The notes beneath the pieces were generated by a model that saw only the letters and a program-made list of their open reading frames with translations, made no database searches and was not told the origin of the DNA. 64,000 nucleotides of DNA from Streptomyces collinus (GTDB lineage: Bacteria > Actinomycetota > Actinomycetes > Streptomycetales > Streptomycetaceae). Shown here in pieces: positions 53,923 to 63,200 of the stretch. Where the stretch lies: positions 6,572,001 through 6,636,000 of the forward strand of contig NZ_CP133771.1 in NCBI RefSeq assembly GCF_031348265.1, given 5' to 3'. The translations under genes were made by a program, and so were the position numbers. Positions within the stretch are counted from its first letter, which is position 1, and each line of letters begins with the position of its first letter.

Positions 53923-54558
53923 TTACAGCCAGTCGCGGCGCTTGAAGACGACGTACAGGTCGGCGCACACCACGCCCATCAGCAGCAAGGCGAAGGGATA
54001 GCCGAACACCCAGCCCAGTTCGGGCATGTGGTCGAAGTTCATGCCGTAGATGGTGCCGACCAGGGTGGGAGCGAAGAGGATGGCCGCCCAGGCGGAGATC
54101 TTCTTGATCTCCTCGTTCTGCGCGTGGCCGGCCTCGGCGAGAGCTTTCATCTCCTCGTTCTGCTGCTGGGTTACCAGCGTGGCGTTCACGGTGAGGATGT
54201 CCTGCAGGGCCTGCTTGAACCCGTCGACGCGTTCCGTGACGTGCGTGGCATGGTCTGCGACGTAGCGCAGGTAGCGGCGCAGTTCCTCGTCGATGTTGTA
54301 CTTCTCGAACCCGGCCGACAGCCCGCCCACGATGCCCGCCAGCGGGCGGGTGGCGCGCTGGAAGTCCACCACTTCGCGGGACAGCGCGTAGATGCGGCGC
54401 GAGACGCCGGGGGCGTTGCCGAAGACTTCGGTCTCGATCTCGTCGATGTCGTTCTGCAAGCCCGCCACGACGGGGGCGTAGTCGTCGACGACCGCGTCCA
54501 TGATCGCGTACAGCACCGCCTCGGGACCGCGCTTGAGTAGATCGGGACTGTTCTCCAT
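53923..54558 (-). pseudogene. CorA-type Mg2+ channel, N-terminally truncated
   Basis: From the first usable ATG (54558) this 211-residue frame contains the CorA stalk (DLLKRGPEAVLYAIMDAVVD, NDIDEIETEVFGNAPGVSRR, ALQDILTVNATLVTQQQNEE) and both transmembrane helices with the YGMNFDHMPEL motif, ending FKRRDWL. Homologous sequence extends a little upstream (to ~54650, LSRAAPDLAAVRARM), but the whole N-terminal beta domain (~100 residues) is absent and no start codon serves it. It is either a dead gene or a stalk-plus-pore fragment that might still oligomerise. Its missing part is the part preserved in the neighbouring copy. Confidence 0.7.
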
Positions 54559-54811
54559 CCGGGCGCGGACCGCCGCCAGATCGGGGGCGGCGCGACTGAG
54601 CCCTTCGTCCGTGGCCCTGGACAGCGAGGACCGAACAGGGAAACCGACGATGCCGGCGCCTGTCTGCGGCGGCGGTGCCCCGCTCCGCTGCCCGGAGACG
54701 ACTCGGCTCGCTGCGCGCGCGGCGTGACCACCGTCCCCGGCGGCGCACGGATTGACGCCTGCCCTGCGGGTCCCGAAGCTGGTAGAGGGGCCGGTGGAAG
54801 GGACCGTGGTC

Positions 54812-56050
54812 GTGAGCGGTGGGCAGAGCGGACTTACCCGGCTCCTGACGGCGGCGGAGAGAGCGGCGCCGGTGGACGCCGTCGCGGTGGTCGCCGAGGA
54901 TCTGCGGCGGCGTTTCGGGGCCATGAGCGTGTCGTTCCTCATCGTGGACCTGACGGGAAAGGCGGTGGCGCGGCTGGCTGCCGCCGTCGGTGTGGAGGGC
55001 GGGCGGGAAGCGGAACGGATCGCCCTGCACGGCACTGCCTACGAGCAGGTGATTCGCACCCAGCGGTTGTATCAGGAAGCGACCGGAGAGGGGCACCGAG
55101 TGATTGTTCCGGTCACCAACCGGGGGGACGCGATCGGACTCCTGGAACTGCTCCTGCCCGCCCATCCCGGGGCCGACGTTCTCGACGAGGTCGGGGATTC
55201 CGCCCACATCCTGGCCTACGTCGTGATCGCCAACGGACGCTTCACCGACCTCTACACCTGGGGCAAGCGCTCCCGGCCTCCCACGTTGGCAGCCGAGATC
55301 CAGTACCAGCTGCTGCCCCAGTCGTTGTCGTGCGAGGCCGCGCAGTTCACGCTGTGCGGGAGCTTGGAGCCCTCGGAGGACCTCAGCGGCGACACCTTCG
55401 ACTACGCGCTCGACCGCGACACCCTGCACGTGTCGGTGACCGACCCCATGGGCCACGACATCGCTTCCGCTCTGGCCGCCACGGTGCTGGTGGGCGCCCT
55501 GCGCGGGGCCCGCCGCGCAGGAGCCGACCTGGCCGAGCAGGCTCACCGGGCGGACCGGGCCCTGGCCGACCAGGGTCACGGTCACGCCACCGGGCAGCTG
55601 CTGCGCATCAACCTCCACAACGGTCGCGCCCAGCTCGTCAACGCCGGCCACCCGTGGCCGCTGCGCATGCGCGAGGGGGCCGCGCAAGCGATCACATGCG
55701 AGGTGGACCATCCTTTCGGGCTTTCAGTGACCGTCCCCCACCCCTACCGGGTCCAGGACCTCGATCTACGCCCTGGGGACCGTTTGCTCATGGTGACCGA
55801 TGGCATGCTCGAACGCCACGGAGAGGCGGTCGACCTGCTGGCCCTGCTGGAGCGCACCTGCGATCTGCATCCGCGGGAGGCGGCGGCGACACTGACGTCC
55901 GCGGTCCGGGACGCGGCCGGGGGCCGGCTTGCGGATGACGCCACGGTGATGTGTCTGGACTGGCACGGCCCTGAGCAGACCCTGCGGAACGTCAGCTCCG
56001 GTGCCGACACTCAGCGGGCTTCAGCCAGCCGTGTCCATCAACACTCATGA
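54812..56050 (+). CDS. SpoIIE/PP2C-type serine phosphatase with sensor domain
   Basis: A ~412-residue PPM phosphatase of the RsbU/SpoIIE kind that would dephosphorylate an anti-sigma antagonist. The N-terminal ~170 residues form a GAF-like sensor (VDAVAVVAEDLRRRFGAMSV, HRVIVPVTNRGDAIGLLELL). The phosphatase domain has LSGDTFDYALDRDTLHVSVT with DPMGHDIASALAATVL, LVNAGHPWPLRMR, LLMVTDGMLERHG and DDATVMCLDW; the metal-binding Asp residues are in SGD, TDPMGH and DDAT. Start uncertain: GTG at 54812 has GGAAGGGA eight bases upstream; an upstream TTG (54752) is an alternative. A Thr-for-Gly/Trp change in GGD(W) to SGDT matches a streptomycete subfamily. Confidence 0.82.
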   Translation: MSGGQSGLTRLLTAAERAAPVDAVAVVAEDLRRRFGAMSVSFLIVDLTGKAVARLAAAVGVEGGREAERIALHGTAYEQVIRTQRLYQEATGEGHRVIVPVTNRGDAIGLLELLLPAHPGADVLDEVGDSAHILAYVVIANGRFTDLYTWGKRSRPPTLAAEIQYQLLPQSLSCEAAQFTLCGSLEPSEDLSGDTFDYALDRDTLHVSVTDPMGHDIASALAATVLVGALRGARRAGADLAEQAHRADRALADQGHGHATGQLLRINLHNGRAQLVNAGHPWPLRMREGAAQAITCEVDHPFGLSVTVPHPYRVQDLDLRPGDRLLMVTDGMLERHGEAVDLLALLERTCDLHPREAAATLTSAVRDAAGGRLADDATVMCLDWHGPEQTLRNVSSGADTQRASASRVHQHS

Positions 56051-56204
56051 CCATGACACAGTTCCGGAAGAAGGACTCGGTCGGCGGCCGACGGGATTCC
56101 AGCCTTGGCTCCGGTGCCGGGGCGCCGGGCTCGGCAGGACCTTTGCAGTACCGGTACGCCCCGGGCGTCGGAGCCGTCAAAGATCGGTCAGGTAGGGCTG
56201 ACGC

Positions 56205-56348
56205 TCACTCCAAGCCGGAGATCTTGAAAACGGCGCGGGCTGTTTCGCGGTCCACGCGCTCCGAGAGGCGTCGCAAGGCGGTCGTGCCGCAGAGCAGCGA
56301 GCCGTCGTCGGCGGCCTTCCGGGCCTTCCGGGCCGGACCCTGTACGTG
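56205..56348 (-). pseudogene. C-terminal fragment of an unrecognised gene
   Basis: On the - strand the frame ending with TGA at 56205-56207 reads ARKAADDGSLLCGTTALRR and then LSERVDRETARAVFKISGLE, coding-like sequence with regular amphipathic helices, but it has no start and loses coherence upstream near 56350, next to a transposase remnant. It looks like the 3' end of a gene disrupted by an IS630-type element. Family not recognised. Confidence 0.3.
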
Positions 56349-56378
56349 CCGGTCCGACCGGGTCCCTTCGGGTGTGCG

Positions 56379-56480
56379 GTGAGGCTCTTCCCACGGCCGT
56401 TCATCTGGACCAAGACCGCCGACGAGATCCTCGACAAAGTAGCCGCCTACTGCCGACGAATCTCCGACTCAGGTCACTAG
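56379..56480 (+). pseudogene. IS630-family transposase, C-terminal remnant
   Basis: The + frame to the TAG at 56478 reads VRLFPRPFIWTKTADEILDK and AAYCRRISDSGH. The block (F/V)WTKTADEIL followed by a short helix and ISDSGH/ISGSGH is the typical end of IS630-type transposases. Only ~34 residues remain; the DDE catalytic domain and both inverted repeats are gone. Confidence 0.65.
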
Positions 56481-56595
56481 AGGGCGTCCGACGCGGAAGA
56501 TCCTTCACCGATCCCGGAGCGGTTCACTGCCCGCACCTGTCCGCCTCCGAAGCCACCAATGAAGCGATACGGAGCTTCCTGGCGGACGTGCAGTG

Positions 56596-56739
56596 ATGTG
56601 TCGCACCGGGCAGCATCCCGATCCGCACGAGGCCGACCATGAGGAGACCTCCAGCAGCGCGGCGAACGCCGCGCTGCTGGAGGACAGCGCCGAGGAACTC
56701 TGCGAGAGCACACCGTGCGGATACCTGTCCACAGTGTGA
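56596..56739 (+). pseudogene. N-terminal fragment of a PAS-domain regulator
   Basis: ATG at 56596 overlaps the TGA of an upstream fragment (SEATNEAIRSFLADVQ) in the pattern TGATG. It gives 47 residues ending NAALLEDSAEELCESTPCGY then LSTV and TGA. Homologues of Streptomyces PAS-SpoIIE phosphatases and kinases begin with LLEDSAEELYEHAPCGYLST; this frame therefore stops just inside the PAS domain. It is probably the left end of a decayed regulatory operon related to the intact phosphatase at 54812. Confidence 0.45.
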
Positions 56740-56805
56740 CCAGTGTTCCTGGCACTGCCTCGGAAGGGCGCCACCGACGAGTTTCCCGGGGGAGGCGATG
56801 ATGCC

Positions 56806-57039
56806 CTACTTTTCGTTGATGTTGAGGATGCCCGAAGCGATCGCGAGGATGCCTGCGTCGAGGTCTTGGACATCAGCGAACGACTTGGGGATGCCGTATT
56901 TCCGCAGAATGCCTTCTGCAATCGCGACGAGTTCGCTGAGACCGGGGCCCACCGGGTCTTCGGCGACCTGGGCGGGAGTCGCCAGGAACAGGGGCATGGT
57001 CGCGAGGGCGAGGGCCCCGAGTGCGGTGCGTGGCTTCAT
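56806..57039 (-). CDS. Small secreted protein, unknown
   Basis: A 77-residue product with a plausible Sec signal peptide, MKPRTALGALALATMPLFLA with a cleavage near ATPAQVA (~residue 25), leaving a ~50-residue mature peptide (LSELVAIAEGILRKYGIPKS and LDAGILAIASGILNINEK) of two amphipathic helices with repeating Ile/Leu. No ribosome binding site is obvious and I do not recognise a family. The helix pattern (alternating IAEGIL / IASGIL) could be a membrane-active or self-assembling peptide; that is speculation. Confidence 0.45.
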   Translation of the reverse strand: MKPRTALGALALATMPLFLATPAQVAEDPVGPGLSELVAIAEGILRKYGIPKSFADVQDLDAGILAIASGILNINEK

Positions 57040-57285
57040 GTTGTGATCAATGGTCCACGGGAACGAGAGACACCCATCCCGCCGTCGGCTCTTGCAGGTC
57101 ACGCCCGGGTCGTTTGGTGCCGTGCATCGCAAGACGGAGCGGCCCTTTCCGTTGTACGCGCACGGAGACAGGGTCTCTCGGTAGCTCGGGCATGCAATCC
57201 GACCGAGCGTGGGGGGAGGCCCTGGTGTCCTTGTTGTACGTGTCCGAGCCGGTCCAGTTCACTCGGTTGCTACGGCCACCACTCC

Positions 57286-57324
57286 CGATGCCCGGTCCGG
57301 CCCAGCAGGCCGGACCGGGCATCG
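57286..57324 (-). terminator. Strong terminator of the 122-residue protein gene
   Basis: 17-base perfect stem CGATGCCCGGTCCGGCC (57286-57302) / GGCCGGACCGGGCATCG (57308-57324), 5-base loop, 23 bases past the stop at 57348. The rest of 57040-57285 holds no gene I can support. Confidence 0.8.
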
Positions 57325-57347
57325 AGGGTCATAGGGGGCTGCCTGAG

Positions 57348-57716
57348 TCACGCCTCGGCCACTTGGAGCAGCCAGCTGACCGGGATGTCGTCTTCGGTGT
57401 CGCTCGCGCTCTTCTTGACGCGGCCGATGGCGATCTTCTGCGTACTCGTCGGGAGCTTCGCGCCGTTGTGGACCCGGCCGCCTGCCTGCGTGACGTTCAG
57501 GTCCACGGCGGCGCTCCAGTTGGAGCCGTCGTGCCAGTTCACCTTGATCTTTGCATCCCCCCAGGCGGAGCCGAAGCTGATCCACATGTCGCCCGACCAG
57601 CCGGCCTGGTTGGCCGCCGGGACGGCCAGGACGATGCCGTACTTGTAGTGGATGAGCCCGCCGCTCTCAGTGAACGCGAAGCCGGGGGGAATCTCGCCAG
57701 TCTGGAAGTTCGCCAT
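57348..57716 (-). CDS. 122-residue beta-rich protein, unknown
   Basis: An intact gene with ATG at 57716, an AAGGGGC ribosome binding site and a very strong terminator, standing among transposase remnants. The product has no signal peptide or membrane helix, and is rich in Trp, Gly and alternating hydrophobic/polar strands: ESGGLIHYKYGIVLAVPAAN, GWSGDMWISFGSAWGDAKIK, WHDGSNWSAAVDLNVTQAGG. This pattern suggests a beta-sandwich or lectin-like fold. I do not recognise the family. Its good signals amid decay suggest recent acquisition or retained function. Confidence 0.6.
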   Translation of the reverse strand: MANFQTGEIPPGFAFTESGGLIHYKYGIVLAVPAANQAGWSGDMWISFGSAWGDAKIKVNWHDGSNWSAAVDLNVTQAGGRVHNGAKLPTSTQKIAIGRVKKSASDTEDDIPVSWLLQVAEA

Positions 57717-58003
57717 TCAGTGCCCCTTGCCTGTCGCTGCTCCGGTGCCGCAGGAAGCGACGCCGCCCCGCAGCCCGCAGACCACGGCACGAACCACGCT
57801 AGGGACGCATTCAGGTCCCTCCTCAATTGCCGGGGCCAAACCACCAGTTGAGGGGTAGTGCAAGCATGCCCAGCTCATCCGCTCCGCTCCTGCGCTCTCG
57901 GATGCCCCCTGCTGCACCCCAGGAGCGGCTGACCCCTTCGGCCGTCGGACGGGGCCCAGAGGCTGCTACGGAAGCGGATCTTGGTCGTGGATGATCAGGC
58001 ATC

Positions 58004-58340
58004 GTGGGGCACGGTGATCTGACGCGCGGCCAGTGGGCCCGGCTGGAGCCGTTGTTGCCCTAGGGCATCAAGCCGGGCCGTCCACCGGTGTGGACGCGGC
58101 GGCAGCTGTAGACGGCATTCGGTGGCGAACCCGGGCGGGTTGCGCCCTGGAGGGATGTGCCAGAACGATACGGGCCCTGGGACCGGGTCTATGACCTGTT
58201 CCGCCGCTGGCAGCGGGATGGCACCTGGGCTCGGATCGTCACCCCAGCTCCAGGCCGAGGCGGACGCAAAAGGCCCTGATCACCTGGGGCGTGAACGTCG
58301 ACTCCACCGTCTGCCGGGCTCACCAGCACGCGGAAGGCTT
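58004..58340 (+). pseudogene. IS5-family transposase remnant (DUF4096 N-terminal part)
   Basis: GTG at 58004 opens GHGDLTRGQWARLEPLLP, then TAG (58061), GIKPGRPPVWTRRQL, TAG (58109), then RVAPWRDVPERYGPWDRVYD and FRRWQRDGTWARIVT. A frameshift near 58240 and another near 58277 restore QAEADAKGLITWGV and NVDSTVCRAHQHAEG. This is the order and wording of the N-terminal part of IS5-type transposases common in Streptomyces. The DDE domain is missing after ~58340. The flanks (57717-58003 and 58341-58543) contain no gene or terminal inverted repeat that I can identify. Confidence 0.78.
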
Positions 58341-58543
58341 CCTGACCTGCGGTTTTGCGGGACGTTGTGGTCGCCGGAGGCGTCCGCATCGGCCACACCC
58401 CCGCCATGGCTGGGGAATTCCTGCAGCCCTGGTCGGTCACAATCTGGCCCAAGCGGGTGCCGGGGCCCAAGCGCACTTGGCCGAGGACGTTCTCGGCCAA
58501 GCCTGTGGGGTCGTCGTCCTCGCGGTGTCCATCTGGCGAGGCG

Positions 58544-59179
58544 TCACGATGCTCCGACCTCCCACGGCCCGGCCGGCGTGGTGACCAGGTCCAGGCATTC
58601 GGTGAGCAGGCGGCGGGTGGCCGGGACTGGGGGAGCAGGGTCGGGGGTGGCGAAGCCGGTGGTCAGGTAGCGCGCGGGGTCCGTGAGGCTCCATCCCACG
58701 GCGGTGCCGTGCGGGACGAGGAGTGCCACGTCGGGGGCGATGCCGATGCGGGCCTCCAGGGGTTCGTCGAGGACGTCGAGGTCGCGCAGGCAGGTCAGCA
58801 CGGCATCGTCCGGAGCGCGGCACAGCACCGTGCACACCTCATGCCGGAAGTCTTCGACCTTGTCCGCGCGGAGCCCGCCCGGGCGCACTTCGCGCGGGAC
58901 AGGAAGGCGGGCCGAGACCTCGGCCGGGGCGGACTCTTCCGGAATCCGGAATTCAGCCCCGACCAGCTGTCGGCCGCTCGGGGCGAAGCGGAAAACGTCA
59001 GGGAGGTCCCACAGCCAGTCCTGGCTGCCGAATGTGTCCACGAGGAACTTCTCTCGTTCCACCCTGTCCGCATAGAGGGAAAGGATCACGGAAGTACCAC
59101 GGAGTCGGGGAACGAGCTTGAGCGGTTCGTCCGTCACTGTCGCGCACCAGCCGCCGTCGAACTTCAGTTTCGTCGTCAT
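58544..59179 (-). CDS. Hypothetical protein, candidate immunity protein
   Basis: A 211-residue soluble protein starting at the ATG at 59179 (GAGG ribosome binding site; a GTG one codon earlier is possible). Sequence features: MTTKLKFDGGWCATVTDEPL at the start, an acidic/aromatic middle (FGSQDWLWDLPDVFRFAPSG), and a C-terminal helical segment with ARIGIAPDVALLVPHG. I recognise no catalytic motif. It begins eight bases after a short frame that looks like the end of another protein, on the same strand and downstream of an Rhs toxin/immunity locus, the usual position for an orphan immunity gene. That assignment is inference. Confidence 0.5.
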   Translation of the reverse strand: MTTKLKFDGGWCATVTDEPLKLVPRLRGTSVILSLYADRVEREKFLVDTFGSQDWLWDLPDVFRFAPSGRQLVGAEFRIPEESAPAEVSARLPVPREVRPGGLRADKVEDFRHEVCTVLCRAPDDAVLTCLRDLDVLDEPLEARIGIAPDVALLVPHGTAVGWSLTDPARYLTTGFATPDPAPPVPATRRLLTECLDLVTTPAGPWEVGAS

Positions 59180-59186
59180 CACTGCC

Positions 59187-59375
59187 TCATCCGATCCGTA
59201 CTGCCGGAGGCTGGAAGCCGCCGTTCTTGGCGGGAATCGTGCCGTTCGCGATGGCTTCGTCAGTCACCGGCGCACCGGGGTCCGTTGGTTTCCCGCCGAG
59301 CGCCGTGGCCCCGGAGTCGCCCTCCCGGCCTGTCACCAACGCGCCTCCTCTGCTGTCCCACCAAGGCGCCACCAT
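59187..59375 (-). pseudogene. Orphan 3' tail, possibly of a toxin C-terminus
   Basis: A 62-codon frame whose last ~35 residues (ALGGKPTDPGAPVTDEAIAN and GTIPAKNGGFQPPAVRIG) look like real protein, while the first ~25 (MVAPWWDSRGGALVTGRE) look like noise; a stop lies five codons upstream of its ATG. It ends eight bases before the 211-residue gene. The arrangement resembles a displaced Rhs C-terminal cassette: toxin tail then immunity gene. No toxin family is recognised. Confidence 0.3.
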
Positions 59376-59377
59376 CC

Positions 59378-59752
59378 GGGTCCGACGCGTTCAAGTCCAG
59401 CCTGGGGCTCAAACGCTGTGTCGAATGCCGCCTGCCGGTGGCCAGAAAGAAGCTCGTCTTCGCCTCGGGCGGACAGCCGGTGCACCGCGCCTGCCAGCCG
59501 ACCACGGGCCGCGCGGCGACCCGTTCTGCGGCTCCGACCGGCCCCATCCGGGCACCGAAAGATATCGGCCGCGCCGAACTCCTCAAGAGGATCGAAGCGC
59601 TGCGGAAGCGCGACGCGGAGATGAAGCCACGCGCCGCTAAGTGCCGCCCGCCGACCGCCACAAGCCGCCGACAGCGCCGCGCCAATCGGCCGGTCGCCCC
59701 ACCACTGTCGTACCACGGAGTGGAGAAAGGTTGGAAAACGCTCACCGTCTGA
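59378..59752 (+). pseudogene. Possible zinc-knuckle protein fragment
   Basis: The + frame ending at TGA 59750 reads GLKRCVECRLPVARKKLVFA followed by SGGQPVHRACQ, a C-X2-C ... H-X2-C arrangement typical of a treble-clef/zinc finger, then GRAELLKRIEALRKRDAEMK, a charged helix. No start codon precedes it in frame. It is probably a truncated gene, but a chance open frame cannot be excluded. Confidence 0.25.
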
Positions 59753-59774
59753 AACGACAGGCGTGAAGAAGACC

Positions 59775-60239
59775 TCAATAGGTCTTGAGTTCGCGGAGCA
59801 CCTCCTCCTGGACGTCGGGCGGGCACAGTAGTACGGTGCGAAAAGTGATCTTCTCCTGGCCCGGAAGCTCGGGCTTTCCCGCCCAGAACTTAACGGCGCC
59901 GTTCAGGGCACGGAAGAGGATTTCACGTTCTTCGGAACTCTCGGAAAGTACGGCGTCGGCGTCATCGATGGTGAGGAGGAAATGCTTGGCGCTGATCCAG
60001 TGTAGATCGGTCAGACAGTCCCGCAGTGCATTCCAGTTCCAGCCGAAGTAGTCCGGGAGCCGCAGTGCCTCGTAGAACTGAGTGAACACCCCGTCGGAGT
60101 CGCGCATTTGCTGTCCTTGCATCCGGGCCGAGTAGATCAGTCCGGTGGGAGGCAGGGCGCGGGCGACGGAGAGCGAGGAGGCGGTCGAGACGACACAAAC
60201 CTCTTCCTCGTATCGTTCCCACCAGGTGGCGTTGCTCAT
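59775..60239 (-). CDS. Barstar-family RNase inhibitor (immunity protein)
   Basis: A 154-residue member of the barstar family. The diagnostic segment FYEALRLPDYFGWNWNALRD then CLTDL aligns with barstar's LALPEYYGENLDALWDCLTG; Asp74 corresponds to barstar Asp39, which plugs the barnase active site. It is longer than barstar (90 residues), with an N-terminal extension (WWERYEEEVCVVSTASSL). Its ATG overlaps the TGA of the Rhs gene (ATGA), so toxin and antidote are translated together. It should neutralise the barnase-like C-terminus of that Rhs protein in the cytosol. Confidence 0.9.
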   Translation of the reverse strand: MSNATWWERYEEEVCVVSTASSLSVARALPPTGLIYSARMQGQQMRDSDGVFTQFYEALRLPDYFGWNWNALRDCLTDLHWISAKHFLLTIDDADAVLSESSEEREILFRALNGAVKFWAGKPELPGQEKITFRTVLLCPPDVQEEVLRELKTY

Positions 60240-63200
60240 CGGCCGGTCTCCATCACAATGTACGTCTGATAATGGGTCGGAGTGTAGTACGCCGATCCGT
60301 CCGACCCGGTCACGACCCTCTCGCCGCCCCAGTTCGGGTTGTCGATCGACTGCACCGTGCCCCATTCCGTATAGCGGATGCTATTCCCCTGGCTATCGAA
60401 TTCCGGAAGTTTGTATGCGCCTTTCTTCCCGCTGTTCTCGAATGGCTGGGGAATGGACGGCCCCATGCGTTGAGGGCCCGCTCCCTGAGCCTCCACGCCG
60501 AACTCGCGAATGTCGCGGAGGACCGCCTCGGACTCCGCCGGAACCTTGGTGGGAATCCACCCGCTCAGCTTTGATGTGTCGCCCAGGGTCTGGCCCACTT
60601 GGTAGTTCGGGGAGAGTCCCAGCGGGTCGGCGCCTGTGTGGGGATTGTCGACGTAGGTGACCGGATTGGGCGCGGGCGTGAGGCCGAGGGGGTCCGGAGC
60701 CGTGTAGCGGCCGGTCTCGGGGTCGTAGTGGCGGAAGTAGTTGTAGTGGAGGCCGGTTTCGGGGTCGTAGTACTGACCGGGGAAGCGCAGAGGAGTGTAG
60801 GTGCTGCTGTCCCGGGACCAGGCCGTGCTGCCCCAGAGCGTGCTGCGGGTGCGCCAGGCGATGTCGCCGGACTCGTCGACAAGTTCGGTGGGGGCACCGA
60901 CAAGGTCGGTGGCGATGGCGAAGAAGCGCCGGTCGATCTCCTCCTGGCGGGTATCCGCGGTGAGGATGCGTTCCGTTTGCGCAATTGGGGTCAGGCCGCG
61001 GTGGTCCCAGGTGAGCGCCATGTGATGGGGAATGTCGCGCGACGCCGTGGCCTGTTCGCACAGGGTGGTGCCGTCCCAGGTGAAGCGGATCTCCTCGATG
61101 ACCATCTCGCCGTCGGAAGCCAGGCGTTGCTTGGCGGTGCGGCGGCCCAATGGGTCGTAGCGATAACGCCAGCTGGTGCCGTCGGGAGTGATGACGGAGG
61201 TGAGGCGGTCCTCGGTGTCCCACCCGTAGCGCCAGGTGTCGGGTTTGCGGGAGAGACGGGTCTTCTGGCGCAGGGTGACACGGCCGCGGTCGTCGTGTTC
61301 GTAGCGCACACTTCCGGCGCGGGTGAGGGAAGTGCCGTGGTACGTCCGGGCTCCAGTGGCTTCCCGGCCGGGATGGGAGTCAGGCCAGGAGGCGAAGACC
61401 TGATTGCCGCTCGCGTCGTAGGCGTACCGTTCGCTCCAGTCGTCGGCGGTCACGGCGGTGACGCGGCCGACGGGGTCGAGGCCGAAGGTGCGGGTGCCCG
61501 ACAACCGGTCGGAGACCACGGAGAGGTGGCCGTCGGCGCGGTAGGTGTAGGTGCGGCTGTTGAGCATGTGTCCGTCGGCGATCAGCTGCTGGGCGGACAG
61601 ACGCCCGGCTTCGTCCCAGGCCGAGGTGACAGTGAGAGAGCCGAAGACGCGGGACAGTTCACGGCCTGCCGCGTCATGGGTGAAGGCGATTTCCTGACCA
61701 CCAGTGGTCAGGAGGCCCGGGCGGCCTGCCGCGTCATGGACGTAGGTGGTGACATGGCCGGTGGGGGTGACACGTCCCACGCGACGGCCCACGGCGTTGT
61801 AGCGAAAGGTGGTGGCGCGGCCGTCGATGAGTTCCGTCTTGATCAGGCCGCGTCGGTCGTACTGTCGGATCAGGTCGCCGTCCGGGCCGGATGCTCGTAG
61901 GAGGCGCCCGGCCGGGTCGTACGCGTAGCTGGTCGTCCGGCCAGCGGCATCCTTGCAGGTGACACGGCCCAGCTCGTCGTGAGTGAAGGAGATGACGTCA
62001 CCGAGCGGGTCGATCCGCGTGGTCAACTGCCCTACCGCGTCGAGGCGGTAGTCGATGGTGCGTTCGTCGAAGTCGGTTTCCGAGACCAGGCGCCCGGCCG
62101 CGTCGTACTGGTAGCTCCAGCCCAGACCTTGTGGGTTGGTGACACGGGTAAGGCGTAGGGCGGTGTCGTACTCGAACGTGTAGCGGGCGCCGTCCGGCCC
62201 GGTGCGGGCAGTGAGGAGGTCGAAGTGGGTGTACTCGAACCGGGTCACTCCTCCAGCCGGGGAGGTACGGGTCAGGCAGTTGCCCTCACCATCGTATGTC
62301 CATGACTCGGTGGCGCCGTCCGGGGCCGTGCGGCGGGCGAGTTGCCCGTCGGCGTTCCAGGTGAGTCTGGTGTCTCTGCCCACAGCGTCGACGGTGCTTA
62401 CGAGTCTGCCGAGAGCATCGCGTCCCACGCGCGTGGTGCCGCCGGCCGGGTCAGTGACCTCCACCGGCAGGCCCGCGGCGTCGCAGACCACATGGGTCGT
62501 GGCGCCGAGGGGGTCGGTGACGGAGGTGATGCGGCCGGCGTCGTCGTAGGCATAGCAGGTGGCGTGGCCAGCCGCGTCGGTGACCCTGATCCGATTGCCG
62601 CACTCGTCGAATTCCTGTGTGCGCCGGGTGCCGTCCGGCTCGATGAACTCCACCGGCAGTCCAAGCGAGCCGCGCACGATGCGCGATCCGTTGCCGTCGG
62701 GCCGAGTGACCACGACGAGCCAGCCGTCCTCGTCGTAGGCGTAGACGGTGGTGCGACCGAGTGGATCGGTGCGCGTCAGGAGGTTGCCGCGCGGGTCGTA
62801 GGTGAAGCGGGTGGTGTGGCCGAGGGGGTCGGTGACGGCCAGGAGACGGCAGCCCGGGCCGAACACGTGGCGGGTCGCGTGCCCGGCGGCGGTGGTGAGT
62901 GTGGTGGTGCGGTGGCCTGTTTCGGGGTCGGGTTCGGTGTAGGTCAGGGTGATCTGGACGTGGCCTGCTTCGCCGCCTTCGGCGATGACGCGGTCGTGGT
63001 CGTCGTAGATGTAGTCGTAGCGGCTGTTGTTGGAGTCGATCCAGGCGATGACGCGGTGGCGGTCGTCGTAGACGAAGGTGGTGGTGGCACCGGAGGGTTT
63101 GGTGACGGTGGTGAGGTTGCCGTCCTGATAGCCGTAGTTCATCAGGGGCAGGTCCGCGCCGCCCTCGCCCGCGCCGGCCAGGGACAGGGCGGTGACCAGG

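Noticed and set aside
58189..58500. 103-codon - strand frame opposite the IS5 remnant
   Set aside because: Antisense to a recognisable transposase remnant and compositionally random; the segment outside the remnant matches nothing I know.
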